Under the pieces are notes generated by a model, which had not been told where the DNA came from, ran no database searches, and was given only the letters and a program-made list of their open reading frames with translations. Made by a program: the position numbers and the translations under genes. A stretch of DNA of 64,000 nucleotides from Candidatus Amulumruptor caecigallinarius (GTDB taxonomy: Bacteria; Bacteroidota; Bacteroidia; Bacteroidales; Muribaculaceae): the NCBI GenBank assembly GCA_944321825.1, contig CALUMU010000007.1:80497-144496 (forward strand), given 5' to 3'. Below, one piece after another: positions 42,195 to 53,175 of the stretch (position 1 is the first letter of the stretch; each line of letters starts with the position of its first letter).

Positions 42195-44969
42195 ATGGAA
42201 TATAATCATAGAGCTATAGAAGCCCGGTGGCAGCAATATTGGAAAGAGGCCGGCACCTATCATGTGGAGATAGACAAGTCGCGCCCCAAGTTTTACGTGC
42301 TTGACATGTTCCCCTATCCGAGCGGTGCGGGGCTGCATGTAGGGCATCCGCTCGGCTATATAGCATCAGATATATATGCACGCTACAAGCGTCTGCAAGG
42401 CTTCAACGTGCTTCATCCTATGGGATATGACGCATACGGGCTTCCTGCGGAGCAGTATGCCATACAGACCGGACAGCACCCCGAAGTCACCACGCGTGAC
42501 AACATAGCCCGTTACCGCCAGCAGCTCGACAAGATAGGCTTCTGCTTCGACTGGCAGCGTGAGCTACGTACCTGCGACCCTGAGTATTATAAGTGGACTC
42601 AGTGGGCTTTCATCCAGATGTTCAACCATTACTATGACACCGATGCCGCAAAGGCCATGCCGGTGTCTAAGCTCGTCAAGCATCTTGAAGCTCACGGGAC
42701 AGACGGACTCCATGCTGCCGCTACCAAGGATTTGACTCTGACGGCTGACCAGTGGCGGGCCATGGACGAACGCCAGCAGAGCGATGTGTTGATGAATTAC
42801 CGTCTGGCATATCTCGGCAACACGATGGTCAACTGGTGTCCGAAGCTCGGCACTGTGCTCGCTAACGACGAGGTCAGTGAAGGTGTGTCGATACGCGGCG
42901 GATACCCGGTGGAGCAGAAGCTGATGTACCAGTGGTGCCTCCGTGTTAGCGCATACGCCCCGCGTCTGCTCGAAGGACTCGACAGGATTGACTGGTCAGA
43001 CTCTATAAAGGAGACGCAGCGTAACTGGATAGGCCGCAGTGAGGGTGCAGAGATGAAGTTCCGTGTAGCCGGCACCGACATCGACCTTGAGATATTCACC
43101 ACACGCGCCGACACGGTGTTTGGTGTGACTTTCATGGTGCTTGCCCCGGAAAGCATGTATGTAGATATGGTTACTACCGAGGATTGCCGCAATGAGGTGT
43201 CGCGCTACATCGATGCCATAAAGCATAAGACCGAGCGTGAACGCATGATTGACAAGAAAGTCACAGGTGTGTTTACTGGCAGCTATGCCGTCAATCCGCT
43301 TACGGGCAAACAGATACCCATCTGGGTGAGCGACTACGTGCTCGCAGGCTACGGCACGGGTGCCATCATGGCAGTGCCTGCCCATGACAGCCGCGACTAT
43401 GCATTCGCCAAGAAATTCGACCTCCCCATCATACCGCTTATCGAGGGTGCCGACGTAAGCGAGGAAAGTTTCGATGCCAAGAGCGGCAAGATGATTAATT
43501 CGGCCTCCGACGAGCTTGACCTCAACGGTCTTGAAGTCAAGGATGCCATAGCCGCCACCAAGCGTTTCATCGAGCAGAAAGGCATAGGCAAAGTAAAGGT
43601 CAATTACCGTCTGCGTGACGCAATCTTCAGCCGTCAGCGTTATTGGGGCGAACCTTTCCCGGTATATTACAAGGACGGCATACCCCACATGCTTGATGTG
43701 GATAAACTTCCTCTGATGTTGCCGGAAGTCGACAAATATCTCCCCACGGAGACCGGCGAACCTCCTTTAGGTCGTGCCAAAAACTGGAACACCCCCGAAG
43801 GGTACCGTCTTGAACTCAACACCATGCCCGGATTCGCCGGCTCGTCGGCATACTATCTGCGCTATATGGATCCTCGAAATAACGATGCCCTCGTCAGCAA
43901 GGAAGCCAATTCATATTGGCGCAGCGTCGATCTCTATGTAGGAGGTTCCGAACATGCCACAGGCCACCTGATTTACAGCCGCTTCTGGTGCAAGTTTCTC
44001 TATGACATAGGCGAGGTGTGCGAAGACGAGCCTTTCCGTAAGCTCATCAATCAGGGCATGATACAGGGAAGGAGCAACTTCGTTTACCGTATCAAAGATA
44101 CCAACACGTTTGTAAGCCACGGACTCAAAGAGCAGTACGATGTGACTCCGATTCATGTCGATGTCAATATGGTAAGCAACGACATCCTCGACTTGGAAGC
44201 TTTCAAGGCATGGAGGCCGGAATATGCCGATGCCGGGTTCGTACTCGAAGAAGGCAAGTATGTATGCGGATATGCGGTTGAGAAGATGTCTAAGTCGATG
44301 TTCAATGTTGTCAATCCCGATGACATAGTGGAGCGTTACGGAGCAGACACTCTCCGTCTCTACGAGATGTTCCTCGGCCCTATCGAGCAGAGCAAACCGT
44401 GGGACACCAACGGCATCGACGGCGTGAACCGCTTCATCAAGAAGTTGTGGGGACTCTTCTACAAGGGCGATACCCTGCTTGTCAACGATGACGCTCCTAC
44501 GGCTGACAATCTCAAGTCGCTCCATAAACTAATAAAGAAAGTTACAGCCGACATCGAAGCGTTCTCGTTCAATACATCCATCGCAGCTTTCATGATCTGT
44601 GTCAATGAATTGAACCAGCAGAAATGCCACAGCCGTCATATCCTCGAGAAGCTCATCGTGGTACTCGCTCCATTTGCACCTCATGTGGCAGAGGAGCTGT
44701 GGCACACGGCTCTCGGACATGACACATCCGTAGTCGATGCTGCATGGCCCGGATATGATGAAGCTTATCTTGTAGAGAAAAATGTCACATATGCAGTGTC
44801 GTTCAACGGCAAAGCGCGTTTCAACATAGAGGTTCCTGCCGATATGCAGCGTGAAGAGGTGGAGAAAACCGCCCTTGCGCATGAAAATGCATCCAAATGG
44901 CTTGACGGCAAGACTATCAGCAAGATCATAGTGGTTCCCGGCAAGATAGTAAACATAGTATTGGGCTGA
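42195..44969 (+). CDS. leuS: Leucyl-tRNA synthetase
   Basis: A 924-residue class I synthetase charging tRNA-Leu. The HIGH-type motif is [16 protein letters not shown] (about 40-55). The CP1 editing domain carries the threonine-rich [12 protein letters not shown] (about 300) and [17 protein letters not shown], and RYWGEPFP follows. The KMSKS loop is [18 protein letters not shown] (about 700), followed by the anticodon-binding helical domain and a C-terminal [14 protein letters not shown] part. All regions appear complete. It ends in TGATG, where the stop overlaps the ATG of rdgB, so translation is likely coupled. Confidence 0.98.
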   Translation: MEYNHRAIEARWQQYWKEAGTYHVEIDKSRPKFYVLDMFPYPSGAGLHVGHPLGYIASDIYARYKRLQGFNVLHPMGYDAYGLPAEQYAIQTGQHPEVTTRDNIARYRQQLDKIGFCFDWQRELRTCDPEYYKWTQWAFIQMFNHYYDTDAAKAMPVSKLVKHLEAHGTDGLHAAATKDLTLTADQWRAMDERQQSDVLMNYRLAYLGNTMVNWCPKLGTVLANDEVSEGVSIRGGYPVEQKLMYQWCLRVSAYAPRLLEGLDRIDWSDSIKETQRNWIGRSEGAEMKFRVAGTDIDLEIFTTRADTVFGVTFMVLAPESMYVDMVTTEDCRNEVSRYIDAIKHKTERERMIDKKVTGVFTGSYAVNPLTGKQIPIWVSDYVLAGYGTGAIMAVPAHDSRDYAFAKKFDLPIIPLIEGADVSEESFDAKSGKMINSASDELDLNGLEVKDAIAATKRFIEQKGIGKVKVNYRLRDAIFSRQRYWGEPFPVYYKDGIPHMLDVDKLPLMLPEVDKYLPTETGEPPLGRAKNWNTPEGYRLELNTMPGFAGSSAYYLRYMDPRNNDALVSKEANSYWRSVDLYVGGSEHATGHLIYSRFWCKFLYDIGEVCEDEPFRKLINQGMIQGRSNFVYRIKDTNTFVSHGLKEQYDVTPIHVDVNMVSNDILDLEAFKAWRPEYADAGFVLEEGKYVCGYAVEKMSKSMFNVVNPDDIVERYGADTLRLYEMFLGPIEQSKPWDTNGIDGVNRFIKKLWGLFYKGDTLLVNDDAPTADNLKSLHKLIKKVTADIEAFSFNTSIAAFMICVNELNQQKCHSRHILEKLIVVLAPFAPHVAEELWHTALGHDTSVVDAAWPGYDEAYLVEKNVTYAVSFNGKARFNIEVPADMQREEVEKTALAHENASKWLDGKTISKIIVVPGKIVNIVLG

Positions 44970-45565
44970 TGACACCGCGTACACTCGTATTCGCCACCAA
45001 CAACGACCACAAGCTCTCGGAAATCCGAGATATTCTCGGGGACTCTTACCGTGTGCTCGGCCTCAAAGACATAGGCTGCACTGATGAGATAGTCGAAGAC
45101 GGAGCCACGCTGCATGAAAATGCAGCCATCAAGGCGCGTTACGTGCGTGACCGCTTCGGCTACGACTGCATGGCCGACGACACCGGGCTGCTGGTCGATG
45201 CCCTTGGCGGTGAGCCAGGGGTGCATACCGCCCGTTATGCCGGAGGAGACGGACACGATTCGGCAGCCAATATGACCCTCCTGCTACGTAACCTTGACCA
45301 TATCGACGACATGGAGAAGCGTTCGGCGAGATTTATGACCGTAATAGCCATTACCGAAGGAGATGATATCAGATACTTCGAAGGCAAGGTAGAGGGCCAT
45401 ATAGCCTTTGCTCCGCGAGGCAGCCACGGCTTCGGATATGATCCAGTATTCATCCCTGATGGTATGCAAACTACCTTTGCCGAGATGGATGCGGATGAGA
45501 AAAACTCAATATCGCACCGTGGCAACGCTGTCAGAAAACTGCTCGCATATCTCGCTCCATTATAA
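44969..45565 (+). CDS. rdgB: XTP/dITP diphosphatase (RdgB/HAM1 family)
   Basis: It hydrolyses non-canonical purine triphosphates (XTP, dITP) to the monophosphates, keeping them out of DNA. A 198-residue protein with FATNNDHKLSEIRDIL (substrate loop, SxNxxK position), DGATLHENAAIKARYV and MADDTGLLVDALGGEPGVHTARYAG (metal site). GFGYDPVFIPDGMQ and SHRGNAVRKLLAYL follow. All family motifs are in place. The start overlaps the leuS stop by one base. It is followed 35 bp later by the first PorZ-like gene. Confidence 0.96.
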   Translation: MTPRTLVFATNNDHKLSEIRDILGDSYRVLGLKDIGCTDEIVEDGATLHENAAIKARYVRDRFGYDCMADDTGLLVDALGGEPGVHTARYAGGDGHDSAANMTLLLRNLDHIDDMEKRSARFMTVIAITEGDDIRYFEGKVEGHIAFAPRGSHGFGYDPVFIPDGMQTTFAEMDADEKNSISHRGNAVRKLLAYLAPL

Positions 45566-45600
45566 ACAAGCATCTAAAGATTTCTATAAGTACTCATAAT

Positions 45601-48258
45601 ATGAAATATAGTAGGTCACTTATATTGTTTCTGAGCATTGTTGCTGTAACTCTGTCAGTGTCTGCTCAGAAGCTGGCTGGAGAATGGAAAAAATACCAGG
45701 TCATAAAACCATATATACAGCGTGTTATAAGCACTCCCGACCGTCTTTACTATATCTGCACCGACCGCCTTTTCTCATATGATGCATCCACCAAACAGTC
45801 TGATGTCATAAGTGAAGGCGAAGGTCTGACCATAGGCGATATCTCTACCGTTAAGTATAACCATGATAAAGGTTATCTCGCGCTCGGAGCTTATGACGGT
45901 AGCTTAGGACTGGTTTATGATGACGGCAGGGTATTGAATGTTCAGTCTGTAAAAAACATGTCCGTGGCTTCATCAAAGTCCATACGTGACATAGATTTTC
46001 TCGGTGACGACGTTTATCTTGCCACCGACTTCGGTCTGGTAATCATAGACGCTTCCGAAGGCACTGTGAAAAATTACACCAGACCGGCATCCGATGCAAA
46101 GACCGGCAAGCAATCGTTCACAGCCGTAGTGGCCGTTCCGGGTTACGTGCTCGGTGTAAGCGGCGGTGTGCTTTACTGCATACCCTCCGACAACCGTATG
46201 CGCAATTTTTCTAACCTGAAAAGTCTAGGACTCACATTGGGCAATGTGGAACTTTACGGACGCGGCGACGGCACTTTCTATGCAAGTACCTACCCTGACA
46301 ACTGCAACACGTCGTCCACCAAATACATGCGTCTCTACAGATTCGATCATGCTTCGGCTGCATGTACTCTCGTTAACGACTATTCGATCACGCCTATATC
46401 CCACATATGGGAAAAAGGCAATGTCTATATGGTGGAAGTTGAGGAAGACGGAGGTGTAGCTACATATGATATTTCTTCTGAGAGCGATGCTGAGAAGTTG
46501 GAAAGCACTGCTACCCCGTGGATGGCCACTGATTATTCATATGACCCTGTTTCGAAAAATAAGATTATATCCACTTATCAGAAAGTGAATTTCTATGATG
46601 GAAATGGCAATAATACGGGTTCTTTCGTTGCCGATGTTCCGGATGATTACACCAATGTAGAGGCCATAAGCATCATGTACCCATCTTTTGACCGTCGTAG
46701 GATATACTTGTCCACCCGCTCTTCGTCATATAACTGGAAAACTGCAGGTAATAATTACAATCCCGAACTATACACCCGTCGTCCATTGCCTGCATTTAAC
46801 GGCTGGATAGCTTCAATGCAAAGTGTAGATGAAGTGGGAAGTAGCGATGCTTATGGTTTCTTCGTCCCGTCATATGTAAATATGGTGTCTGACGGAAATG
46901 TGAGCGATGTATCCAATTATGACCCTTCAAACCATTATGGCAATAAAAACAAAGTGAATCAGGATAATGGAGGATACTGGATATATTTTCTCCAGGCTTA
47001 TTATGCTTTAGGTAATTTGACATCCGGTGGAGAAGGTCTGGCTGAAAACCCCAAAAAACCCGGGCAATACTGGCATGCCACGAATGCCGAAGGGCTTTAT
47101 GTCATGGAAGGTGGAAAGGAACTGCGCATACTCAGCAACGAGACATCGACGATGAAATCCCGCAACCAGTGGGGTACACAGATTCTTGACGTGAAGTTCG
47201 ACAAGGAGGGCAACGTATGGATCCTTACCCCTACAGTCAACCGTGCAGATGCGTCAAATTGGCCTGTTAAACTGGATTCATCGGTTTTGCAGATGTTGCC
47301 GGCATCAAAGGCCGCAGACGTGGCTTCAATCACAGCCGACGACTGGATAGAGGCCAATAAGCTGCCTGTAGGCACAGCCGAGGATTCCGGCCAGATCGAC
47401 GGACGTCTTACCGTCACTGTCAACCGTATGGCTAACGGCGGTGAAAGCGAATACATATTCATCAAGCCTCTCGTCTACCATGGAAAGATACTCGTCTATC
47501 GTCGCAATTCGCAGGGCGGAGAAGTAGACAAGGACTACCCCCTGTTTATCACCAGTATCAAAGACCAGAACGGCAACGAATACCTCATACAGGAGATGAC
47601 CCACATAGAGGAGGACAGCCAAGGACGCGTATGGATGGGCAACCTGTCGTTTTTCGGTTATTTCGACTCCAAGACAGAGCTTCCTGAAGGCACCACCACT
47701 CTGCCTATCATAGTACCCTACGACCGTAAACGTGGCGGCAGCCCGGTGGATCATGCCTTTATAACAGGCATATCGCAGTCGCCCGTTGACGGTACCTTAT
47801 GGGTGGCATCGCAAGGCAACGGCCTGTTCCATCTCAACGCCGAAGGTACAGAGCAGCTTGAAAATTTCCGCACATCCAATTCCATACTGACCACCGACAT
47901 CCTCGGATCGGTATGCGTGGATGCCTCTGGCGACGTGTACATAGGTTCGCAGAAAGGCCTTTTCCGCTACAGACCTGCTTACGGTGCCGCTGCCGGTGAC
48001 CTTTCGGCTGTCAAAGTAGACCCTGCCGTAGCCAAGGACGGTTACAACGGTGCGTTTACCATCACGGACCTCACGGAGTCATGCTCTGTCAAAGTCAAGG
48101 ATGCTGAAGGCAATCTGCTTTTTGAAGGTATATCCCATGGAGGCACTCTCATATGGGACGGTATAGATAAAAACGGCAACCGCATCAATACCGGCGTTTA
48201 TGATATAGTAGCCGGTGCTTCCGGGCAGACTGTAGCGAAGATAATAGTGATGGAATAA
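45601..48258 (+). CDS. PorZ-like type IX secretion protein, paralog 1
   Basis: An 885-residue exported protein. The signal peptide ends at VSAQ (about residue 23), followed by two beta-propeller-like regions with two-component-regulator-propeller blades (LATDFGLVIIDASEG, WHATNAEGLYVMEGG, WVASQGNGLFHL, IGSQKGLFRY). The C terminus is a FlgD/CTD-like Ig domain (VKVKDAEGNLLFEGISHGGT, NRINTGVYDIVAGASG). This is the architecture of PorZ, a surface component of the T9SS attachment complex with PorU, PorV and PorQ. The second copy at 49029 is similar throughout. The window also holds a candidate T9SS cargo at 6.1-9.8 kb. Which paralog is the true PorZ cannot be told here. Confidence 0.8.
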   Translation: MKYSRSLILFLSIVAVTLSVSAQKLAGEWKKYQVIKPYIQRVISTPDRLYYICTDRLFSYDASTKQSDVISEGEGLTIGDISTVKYNHDKGYLALGAYDGSLGLVYDDGRVLNVQSVKNMSVASSKSIRDIDFLGDDVYLATDFGLVIIDASEGTVKNYTRPASDAKTGKQSFTAVVAVPGYVLGVSGGVLYCIPSDNRMRNFSNLKSLGLTLGNVELYGRGDGTFYASTYPDNCNTSSTKYMRLYRFDHASAACTLVNDYSITPISHIWEKGNVYMVEVEEDGGVATYDISSESDAEKLESTATPWMATDYSYDPVSKNKIISTYQKVNFYDGNGNNTGSFVADVPDDYTNVEAISIMYPSFDRRRIYLSTRSSSYNWKTAGNNYNPELYTRRPLPAFNGWIASMQSVDEVGSSDAYGFFVPSYVNMVSDGNVSDVSNYDPSNHYGNKNKVNQDNGGYWIYFLQAYYALGNLTSGGEGLAENPKKPGQYWHATNAEGLYVMEGGKELRILSNETSTMKSRNQWGTQILDVKFDKEGNVWILTPTVNRADASNWPVKLDSSVLQMLPASKAADVASITADDWIEANKLPVGTAEDSGQIDGRLTVTVNRMANGGESEYIFIKPLVYHGKILVYRRNSQGGEVDKDYPLFITSIKDQNGNEYLIQEMTHIEEDSQGRVWMGNLSFFGYFDSKTELPEGTTTLPIIVPYDRKRGGSPVDHAFITGISQSPVDGTLWVASQGNGLFHLNAEGTEQLENFRTSNSILTTDILGSVCVDASGDVYIGSQKGLFRYRPAYGAAAGDLSAVKVDPAVAKDGYNGAFTITDLTESCSVKVKDAEGNLLFEGISHGGTLIWDGIDKNGNRINTGVYDIVAGASGQTVAKIIVME

Positions 48259-48320
48259 GCAATGTAAATACCTGTTTCTGATTTTGAACTCTCCTCGATA
48301 TATTTTGTTGAATTTTTACT

Positions 48321-48860
48321 ATGGATAGCAAGCATATTGATTCGCTGAAATATAAAGATGAGGCCGACAAATGCCTCGGTGCAGCAGGCATGGCGATTGC
48401 AGTAGTGGCTATGGACGGCTCGGACGACATAGCTTCTATGGATATTGATGCCGCCCCTGACGCTATGGTAGAGTTCATGCCGGATTTTTACTTCGAAGGC
48501 AATCCGCGTCTGATGGCATCTGCATCTTGGAGGAAGTTGCTGCATAATTTCAACCTTACTGCCGGATTGCTCATAGGCAATGTGATTTGCCGGCGCATGG
48601 TGGGAGGAATGCAGATGCCTACCGATACGGAGCGTCAGTACCTGCATGACATAGTGGTACAGGAAGGCACGGAAACATGCGAACTCGAGGAGGACGAAGT
48701 AGAAAATCTTTTCACTAACAGTTATGACCGTATGCAGCGACTGTTTATGCGGCGTTCGGTACACACGATGGCCAGCGAATTTGCTTCCATCATCCGTCAG
48801 CAGCGCAGATTGTCTCGTCTTGAACTCTTGCAAAACCTTCAGGCACTCCAGATGCTGTGA
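48321..48860 (+). CDS. Hypothetical protein between the PorZ-like genes
   Basis: A 179-residue cytosolic protein of unknown function with no signal peptide. The N-terminal segment ends EFMPDFYFEGNPRLMASASW. The middle helix is KLLHNFNLTAGLLIGNVICR, and the C terminus is helical with RRSVHTMASEFASIIRQQRR and LSRLELLQNLQ. It looks like a conserved Bacteroidales protein, but I cannot name the family. It is 62 bp after the first PorZ-like gene and closed by its own terminator, so it is probably cotranscribed with that gene. Confidence 0.75.
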   Translation: MDSKHIDSLKYKDEADKCLGAAGMAIAVVAMDGSDDIASMDIDAAPDAMVEFMPDFYFEGNPRLMASASWRKLLHNFNLTAGLLIGNVICRRMVGGMQMPTDTERQYLHDIVVQEGTETCELEEDEVENLFTNSYDRMQRLFMRRSVHTMASEFASIIRQQRRLSRLELLQNLQALQML

Positions 48861-48911
48861 TCCATTGCTGTTAACATTTTCCAGTTCTCCTTTATTAATA
48901 ACTACTCCCAT

Positions 48912-48950
48912 AAACGCGGCGTATGCAATTTTCAGGCGTGCGGCGCGTTT
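48912..48950 (+). terminator. Terminator after the hypothetical gene
   Basis: AAACGCGGCGTATGC pairs with GCGTGCGGCGCGTTT over about 14 positions including wobbles, and is followed by ATTATTATAT. It separates the first and second PorZ-like genes. Confidence 0.6.
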
Positions 48951-49028
48951 ATTATTATATAAAAATCTTTTTTAATAGCCTCTGATAAGCCTCAAGTTAT
49001 TCCAAGGCATCATATATTTTTCATATTG

Positions 49029-51731
49029 ATGAAAGCCAATACATTACTTGCTTCGACCATAAGCTTTGTGTTTTTTATGATTTCCGCTATCGCCATGCAG
49101 GCTCAGATCTCTGTAGGCGATTGGAAATTCTATAACTCGTATCCACCGGGCGATGCCCGCCAGCTTGCTGTAAATTCTGAAGGCAAGCTTTACATACTCG
49201 CCGGTATAAATCTCTTTTCATATGATCCTGACACTCAGGAAACCATAGGCTACACTAATTCTACAGGTCTCAATGGCATTAAGATTGAAAAAATCCATTA
49301 TGACCGCGACATGAAGATTCTGGTTGTGGCTTATGATGACGGAAATTTGGATTTCATACACGATGACGGTCGTATATCCAACCAAAACGGCATAAGTACC
49401 TCCAATCTTTCAGGCCAGCGCGAAATCAAGTGTATCACCTCCGGTCATGGCAAATTTTTCATAGGTACAGATTTCGGTATAGTGGTTATCGACGGTAAGA
49501 CTTTCCGAGTGACTGAAACAGGCCAGTATGGAGTCAAGCGTGACGAAGGTTCATCTGTCCCCGTGCCGTACAAAGGTCCTGATGCCATGGAGATTGTCGG
49601 AGACAGATTAGTTGCAGTATTCAATCTTACCGAGCCTGACGCTGATATATTGGGTTCAAACGGCCGTCCGATCAATCCGGCACCGGCACATACGTCAACC
49701 GGTCATCTGTTCGAATCGGATTTGACCGACACTTCCATGACTTACCGAGAAGCCGGCAAATTCAAGTTTCTGTGCGACATAACATCCGATGACATAGCAT
49801 CGGTCGATGACTTCCATCTCGTGTCGCGGCACAAGGACACCGGCAAGGTGGATTTCTATGAATTTCCACAGCAACCTGACGGCACATGTATTATCAATAA
49901 GGATTATGACTGGGGACACAAGTTGCAGGTAGGTTTCTGGAAAGCCGACGGAGTGACCTATTCTTTCAATTCTGATTACCGCACACTTAAGTTAGTAGGT
50001 AACTCTCCATCGGTAGCATTTACAGGTACGCGTGACATAGAGGGCATATTTGCTGTGGCGGCCGGTGAGACATCCGCTGACACATGGTTTGCCACTCCTG
50101 AAGGTATTTTCTGCTATGACCTGACGAAAGACCCTATCGAACTGAAATACGGACCTTATCGAGCCTATGCCCCCACAGTGACCAATGTAAGCAGCTTCAC
50201 ATTGTCGCCTGACGGCAACCGTATCTATGTCACTACGCGCTCGGCTTCGTTGTTCCGTGCGGCATCAGGCAAAAACACCAACACTGTGCCTTATACGGGC
50301 GGTAACGACTACGGGTATTATACCCCGGGCTATATAGATGTTATAGAGGGGGGGTCGGTGATTCCGTATACTTACACAAACGATTTGCTGTCTTATCGCA
50401 GCGGAGCCACCGGCAATGTCATAGGTGCTGACGGTACACGCAAGGCTATGGAATTTTACGGAAATATAATCATATCGCCTAATGCGGTCGCAGTCAATCC
50501 TGCGAAGCCCTCGCAGCTGTGGATTCCTACCAGCAACGAGGGTATGTACGTGATAGACGGAGACCATACCGTAGCGCTGTTTTCAGGGACGGTGCAATCC
50601 GGGGCTGAAAATATACTTGCTTATGACAACATTCCTGTCACAGCATATTCGACACAGCTGATGATGGATGCTAAATTCGACCCGCAGGGCAATCTGTGGG
50701 TTCTTGCGACCAACCATAAAGGCAGCTCAAATATAGGCCAGACACTCATGATGCTTCCTGCGGCGCATGTCAACGGAGACCTGTCTAAAGTACAGAAGTC
50801 CGACTGGGTGTACACCCGTAGTGACGGTACGTACCTGATACCTGAAAGTTTCCAGACCAACTGGGACGGAGAGATAGTGCCTTTCCGGCGTTCGAATGTC
50901 TTCGTAATCAAAGGCTCTATTTACCGGGGTGTGGTAATTTATCGCCATAACGGCACTTACAGCGATGTCAGCGATGACACATATGTGGTGCTCGACTATG
51001 TATATGACCAGGATGGTAACTACATCAACATGCAGACTGTGACAGCAGTGTTCGAGACACCTTCTGGAGATCTGTTGATGTCGTATGAGGGCGGTCTGCT
51101 GTTGGTTTCCGACCCTGCTACTTTCGATCCGAAGAGAGAGTCGTTGCAGCGTCTCAAACAGCCGCGCAATGACGGTTCGGGATTTGCCGATTACCTGCTC
51201 AACTCTGTCAGGGTTTCGGACTTTGCCGCAGATGATGCCGGACGGATATGGGTATCTACCGAGGGTGACGGCATATCTGTGCTGCAGCCCGATCTCCGTG
51301 GGGTGGTTGCAACATACAATACCGACAATTCGCGTCTCCCCACAAATTACGTCAGTGCCATAGAGCTTGACCCGGTAAGCAATATAGTGTATTTCGGCAC
51401 GAACTACGGTCTGGGAGCGTTCGCATCCGACCAGTCGCCAGGCATGGAAGATTTCAACTCTGTCCGCGCCTATCCCAATCCTGTGCGTCCTGATTACTAT
51501 GGCGTGATTACCATCGACGGCCTCATGTCCGACTCGCTCGTGAAGATAACCGATGCCCAAGGCAACGTAGTCTATACAGGGGAATCCACAGGAGGTATGA
51601 TGACCTGGGATGGCACGAATTTCAATGGCCGGCGTGTGCCGAGCGGTGTCTACTATGTGATGGCATCGCAGGACGGACAGAGCGACGGCCCCAAAGGCAA
51701 GGTGGCATGTAAGATACTCGTACTCAGATAA
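49029..51731 (+). CDS. PorZ-like type IX secretion protein, paralog 2
   Basis: The start is placed at the ATG at 49029 (MKANTLLAST), giving 900 residues. The signal peptide ends at MQAQ (about 26), followed by propeller blades IGTDFGIVVIDGKTF, WIPTSNEGMYVIDGD, WVSTEGDGISVL and FGTNYGLGAF. A terminal CTD/FlgD-like domain has VRAYPNPVRPDYYG, VKITDAQGNVVYTGEST and RVPSGVYYVMASQ. It is collinear with paralog 1 from end to end, which indicates tandem duplication with the 179-residue gene between. It keeps the linker YPNPVRP that typifies type A CTDs more clearly than paralog 1, so it may be the better PorZ candidate. Confidence 0.8.
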   Translation: MKANTLLASTISFVFFMISAIAMQAQISVGDWKFYNSYPPGDARQLAVNSEGKLYILAGINLFSYDPDTQETIGYTNSTGLNGIKIEKIHYDRDMKILVVAYDDGNLDFIHDDGRISNQNGISTSNLSGQREIKCITSGHGKFFIGTDFGIVVIDGKTFRVTETGQYGVKRDEGSSVPVPYKGPDAMEIVGDRLVAVFNLTEPDADILGSNGRPINPAPAHTSTGHLFESDLTDTSMTYREAGKFKFLCDITSDDIASVDDFHLVSRHKDTGKVDFYEFPQQPDGTCIINKDYDWGHKLQVGFWKADGVTYSFNSDYRTLKLVGNSPSVAFTGTRDIEGIFAVAAGETSADTWFATPEGIFCYDLTKDPIELKYGPYRAYAPTVTNVSSFTLSPDGNRIYVTTRSASLFRAASGKNTNTVPYTGGNDYGYYTPGYIDVIEGGSVIPYTYTNDLLSYRSGATGNVIGADGTRKAMEFYGNIIISPNAVAVNPAKPSQLWIPTSNEGMYVIDGDHTVALFSGTVQSGAENILAYDNIPVTAYSTQLMMDAKFDPQGNLWVLATNHKGSSNIGQTLMMLPAAHVNGDLSKVQKSDWVYTRSDGTYLIPESFQTNWDGEIVPFRRSNVFVIKGSIYRGVVIYRHNGTYSDVSDDTYVVLDYVYDQDGNYINMQTVTAVFETPSGDLLMSYEGGLLLVSDPATFDPKRESLQRLKQPRNDGSGFADYLLNSVRVSDFAADDAGRIWVSTEGDGISVLQPDLRGVVATYNTDNSRLPTNYVSAIELDPVSNIVYFGTNYGLGAFASDQSPGMEDFNSVRAYPNPVRPDYYGVITIDGLMSDSLVKITDAQGNVVYTGESTGGMMTWDGTNFNGRRVPSGVYYVMASQDGQSDGPKGKVACKILVLR

Positions 51732-51780
51732 GAAGCTGAGTATAAGTATCAGCACATAAAAACATCAAAGAAGTACACAC

Positions 51781-53175
51781 ATGGATGCCGAGCAGTTTGC
51801 CCTAACGGCTCTTCGATCTCTCCCCTATGACCCTAATGAGCAGCAGCTGACCGTACTTGCCGCTTTATCGAGGTTCATAACCATGCCCTTTGATGGCAGT
51901 GACCGTGTATTCGTGCTCAACGGATATGCAGGTACGGGCAAGACATCCCTCACGGGAGCCGTAGTAAAGGCTCTTGAGGCGTTCAGCCGCCCTGTGGTAC
52001 TGCTTGCTCCTACGGGGAGGGCGGCCAAAGTATTCGGACGCTTTGCAGGCCGTCAGGCTTATACGATACACCGCCATATCTACCGTACATCATCGCTCGG
52101 CGAATATGCCGCCGGGATCAATGACAACAAGCTTACCGGGGCGGTGTTTCTTGTTGACGAAGCATCCATGATAGGAGACGGCGGCATGGATCGCAATCTG
52201 CTTGAAGATCTGATACACTACGTCTACGGCGGTATAGGATGCCGCATGGTGCTTATAGGAGATACTGCGCAGCTGCCGCCTGTCGGGGCTGATGAAAGCC
52301 CTGCCATGCAGCCTGAAGTGCTCCGTGGCTATGGACTGAAAGTAACAAGGGCTGTTATGACGGAGACCGTGCGCCAGAGCCGTCTTTCAGGCATATTGTG
52401 GAATGCGACATGGCTGCGCAAGGCCTTGCGCCAGCCTGTTCTGCCCCCACCTGTTATGCTCACGAGCCGTTTCGACGATGTAAGGGAGGTGGAAGGCGAG
52501 GAGCTTGCCGATGCCATCTCATCCGACTACTCGCGTGACGGTGTGGAGCAGACCATCGTGGTCACGCGGAGCAACAACCGCGCCACTCGGTTCAACCTGT
52601 CCATACGCACCCTTATCAATATGAGCGAGGAGGAGCTGGTGCGCGGCGAAAGGATAATGGTGGCGAAAAACAATTACCACTGGACGCACCAGATACCCGG
52701 GGTGGATTTCATAGCCAACGGCGACATGGCCGTGATAGAGTCGATACACGGGTTGGAGAGCCGTTACGGTCTGAGGTTTGCCGATGTCACCCTCACGCTT
52801 CCTGACCGGGATGCCGTGGTTGACTGCAAAATCATACTTGATGCCCTCGTGACGGATGCTCCGGCACTTGACGGCGAGAAACTGATGCGGCTGCGTGACG
52901 GTGTGTTGGCCGAGCACGGAGGCAATACGCTGAGTCCGTCAGCTGCGGTGAGGATACTCCGTGGCGACCCATATTTCAATGCGCTGCAGGTCAAATACGC
53001 CTATGCTGTCACATGCCACAAGGCTCAGGGCGGACAGTGGAAGAATGTGTATATAGACCTCGGATATGTGCCTGAGGAGACACCAGGCAAGGATTTCTAC
53101 CGTTGGCTTTATACGGCAGTCACACGCGCCACAGGGCGTGTCAACCTGATTTCGCCTGTCATAGAAACCCGCTGA
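51781..53175 (+). CDS. RecD-like superfamily 1 DNA helicase
   Basis: A 464-residue ATPase of the RecD/RecD2-like group found widely in Bacteroidales. Walker A is NGYAGTGKTSLTG (about 48-60), then LAPTGRAAKVFG (motif Ia), FLVDEASMIGD (Walker B, about 122-132) and LIGDTAQLPPVG (motif III). The C-terminal UvrD-C_2 part has AYAVTCHKAQGGQWKNVYID and YTAVTRATGRVNLI (motifs V and VI). It lacks the long N-terminal region of full RecD2. Likely role is 5'-3' unwinding in DNA repair or replication restart. It is 49 bp after the second PorZ-like gene, and its 3' end overlaps the convergent gene by 17 bp. Confidence 0.88.
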   Translation: MDAEQFALTALRSLPYDPNEQQLTVLAALSRFITMPFDGSDRVFVLNGYAGTGKTSLTGAVVKALEAFSRPVVLLAPTGRAAKVFGRFAGRQAYTIHRHIYRTSSLGEYAAGINDNKLTGAVFLVDEASMIGDGGMDRNLLEDLIHYVYGGIGCRMVLIGDTAQLPPVGADESPAMQPEVLRGYGLKVTRAVMTETVRQSRLSGILWNATWLRKALRQPVLPPPVMLTSRFDDVREVEGEELADAISSDYSRDGVEQTIVVTRSNNRATRFNLSIRTLINMSEEELVRGERIMVAKNNYHWTHQIPGVDFIANGDMAVIESIHGLESRYGLRFADVTLTLPDRDAVVDCKIILDALVTDAPALDGEKLMRLRDGVLAEHGGNTLSPSAAVRILRGDPYFNALQVKYAYAVTCHKAQGGQWKNVYIDLGYVPEETPGKDFYRWLYTAVTRATGRVNLISPVIETR

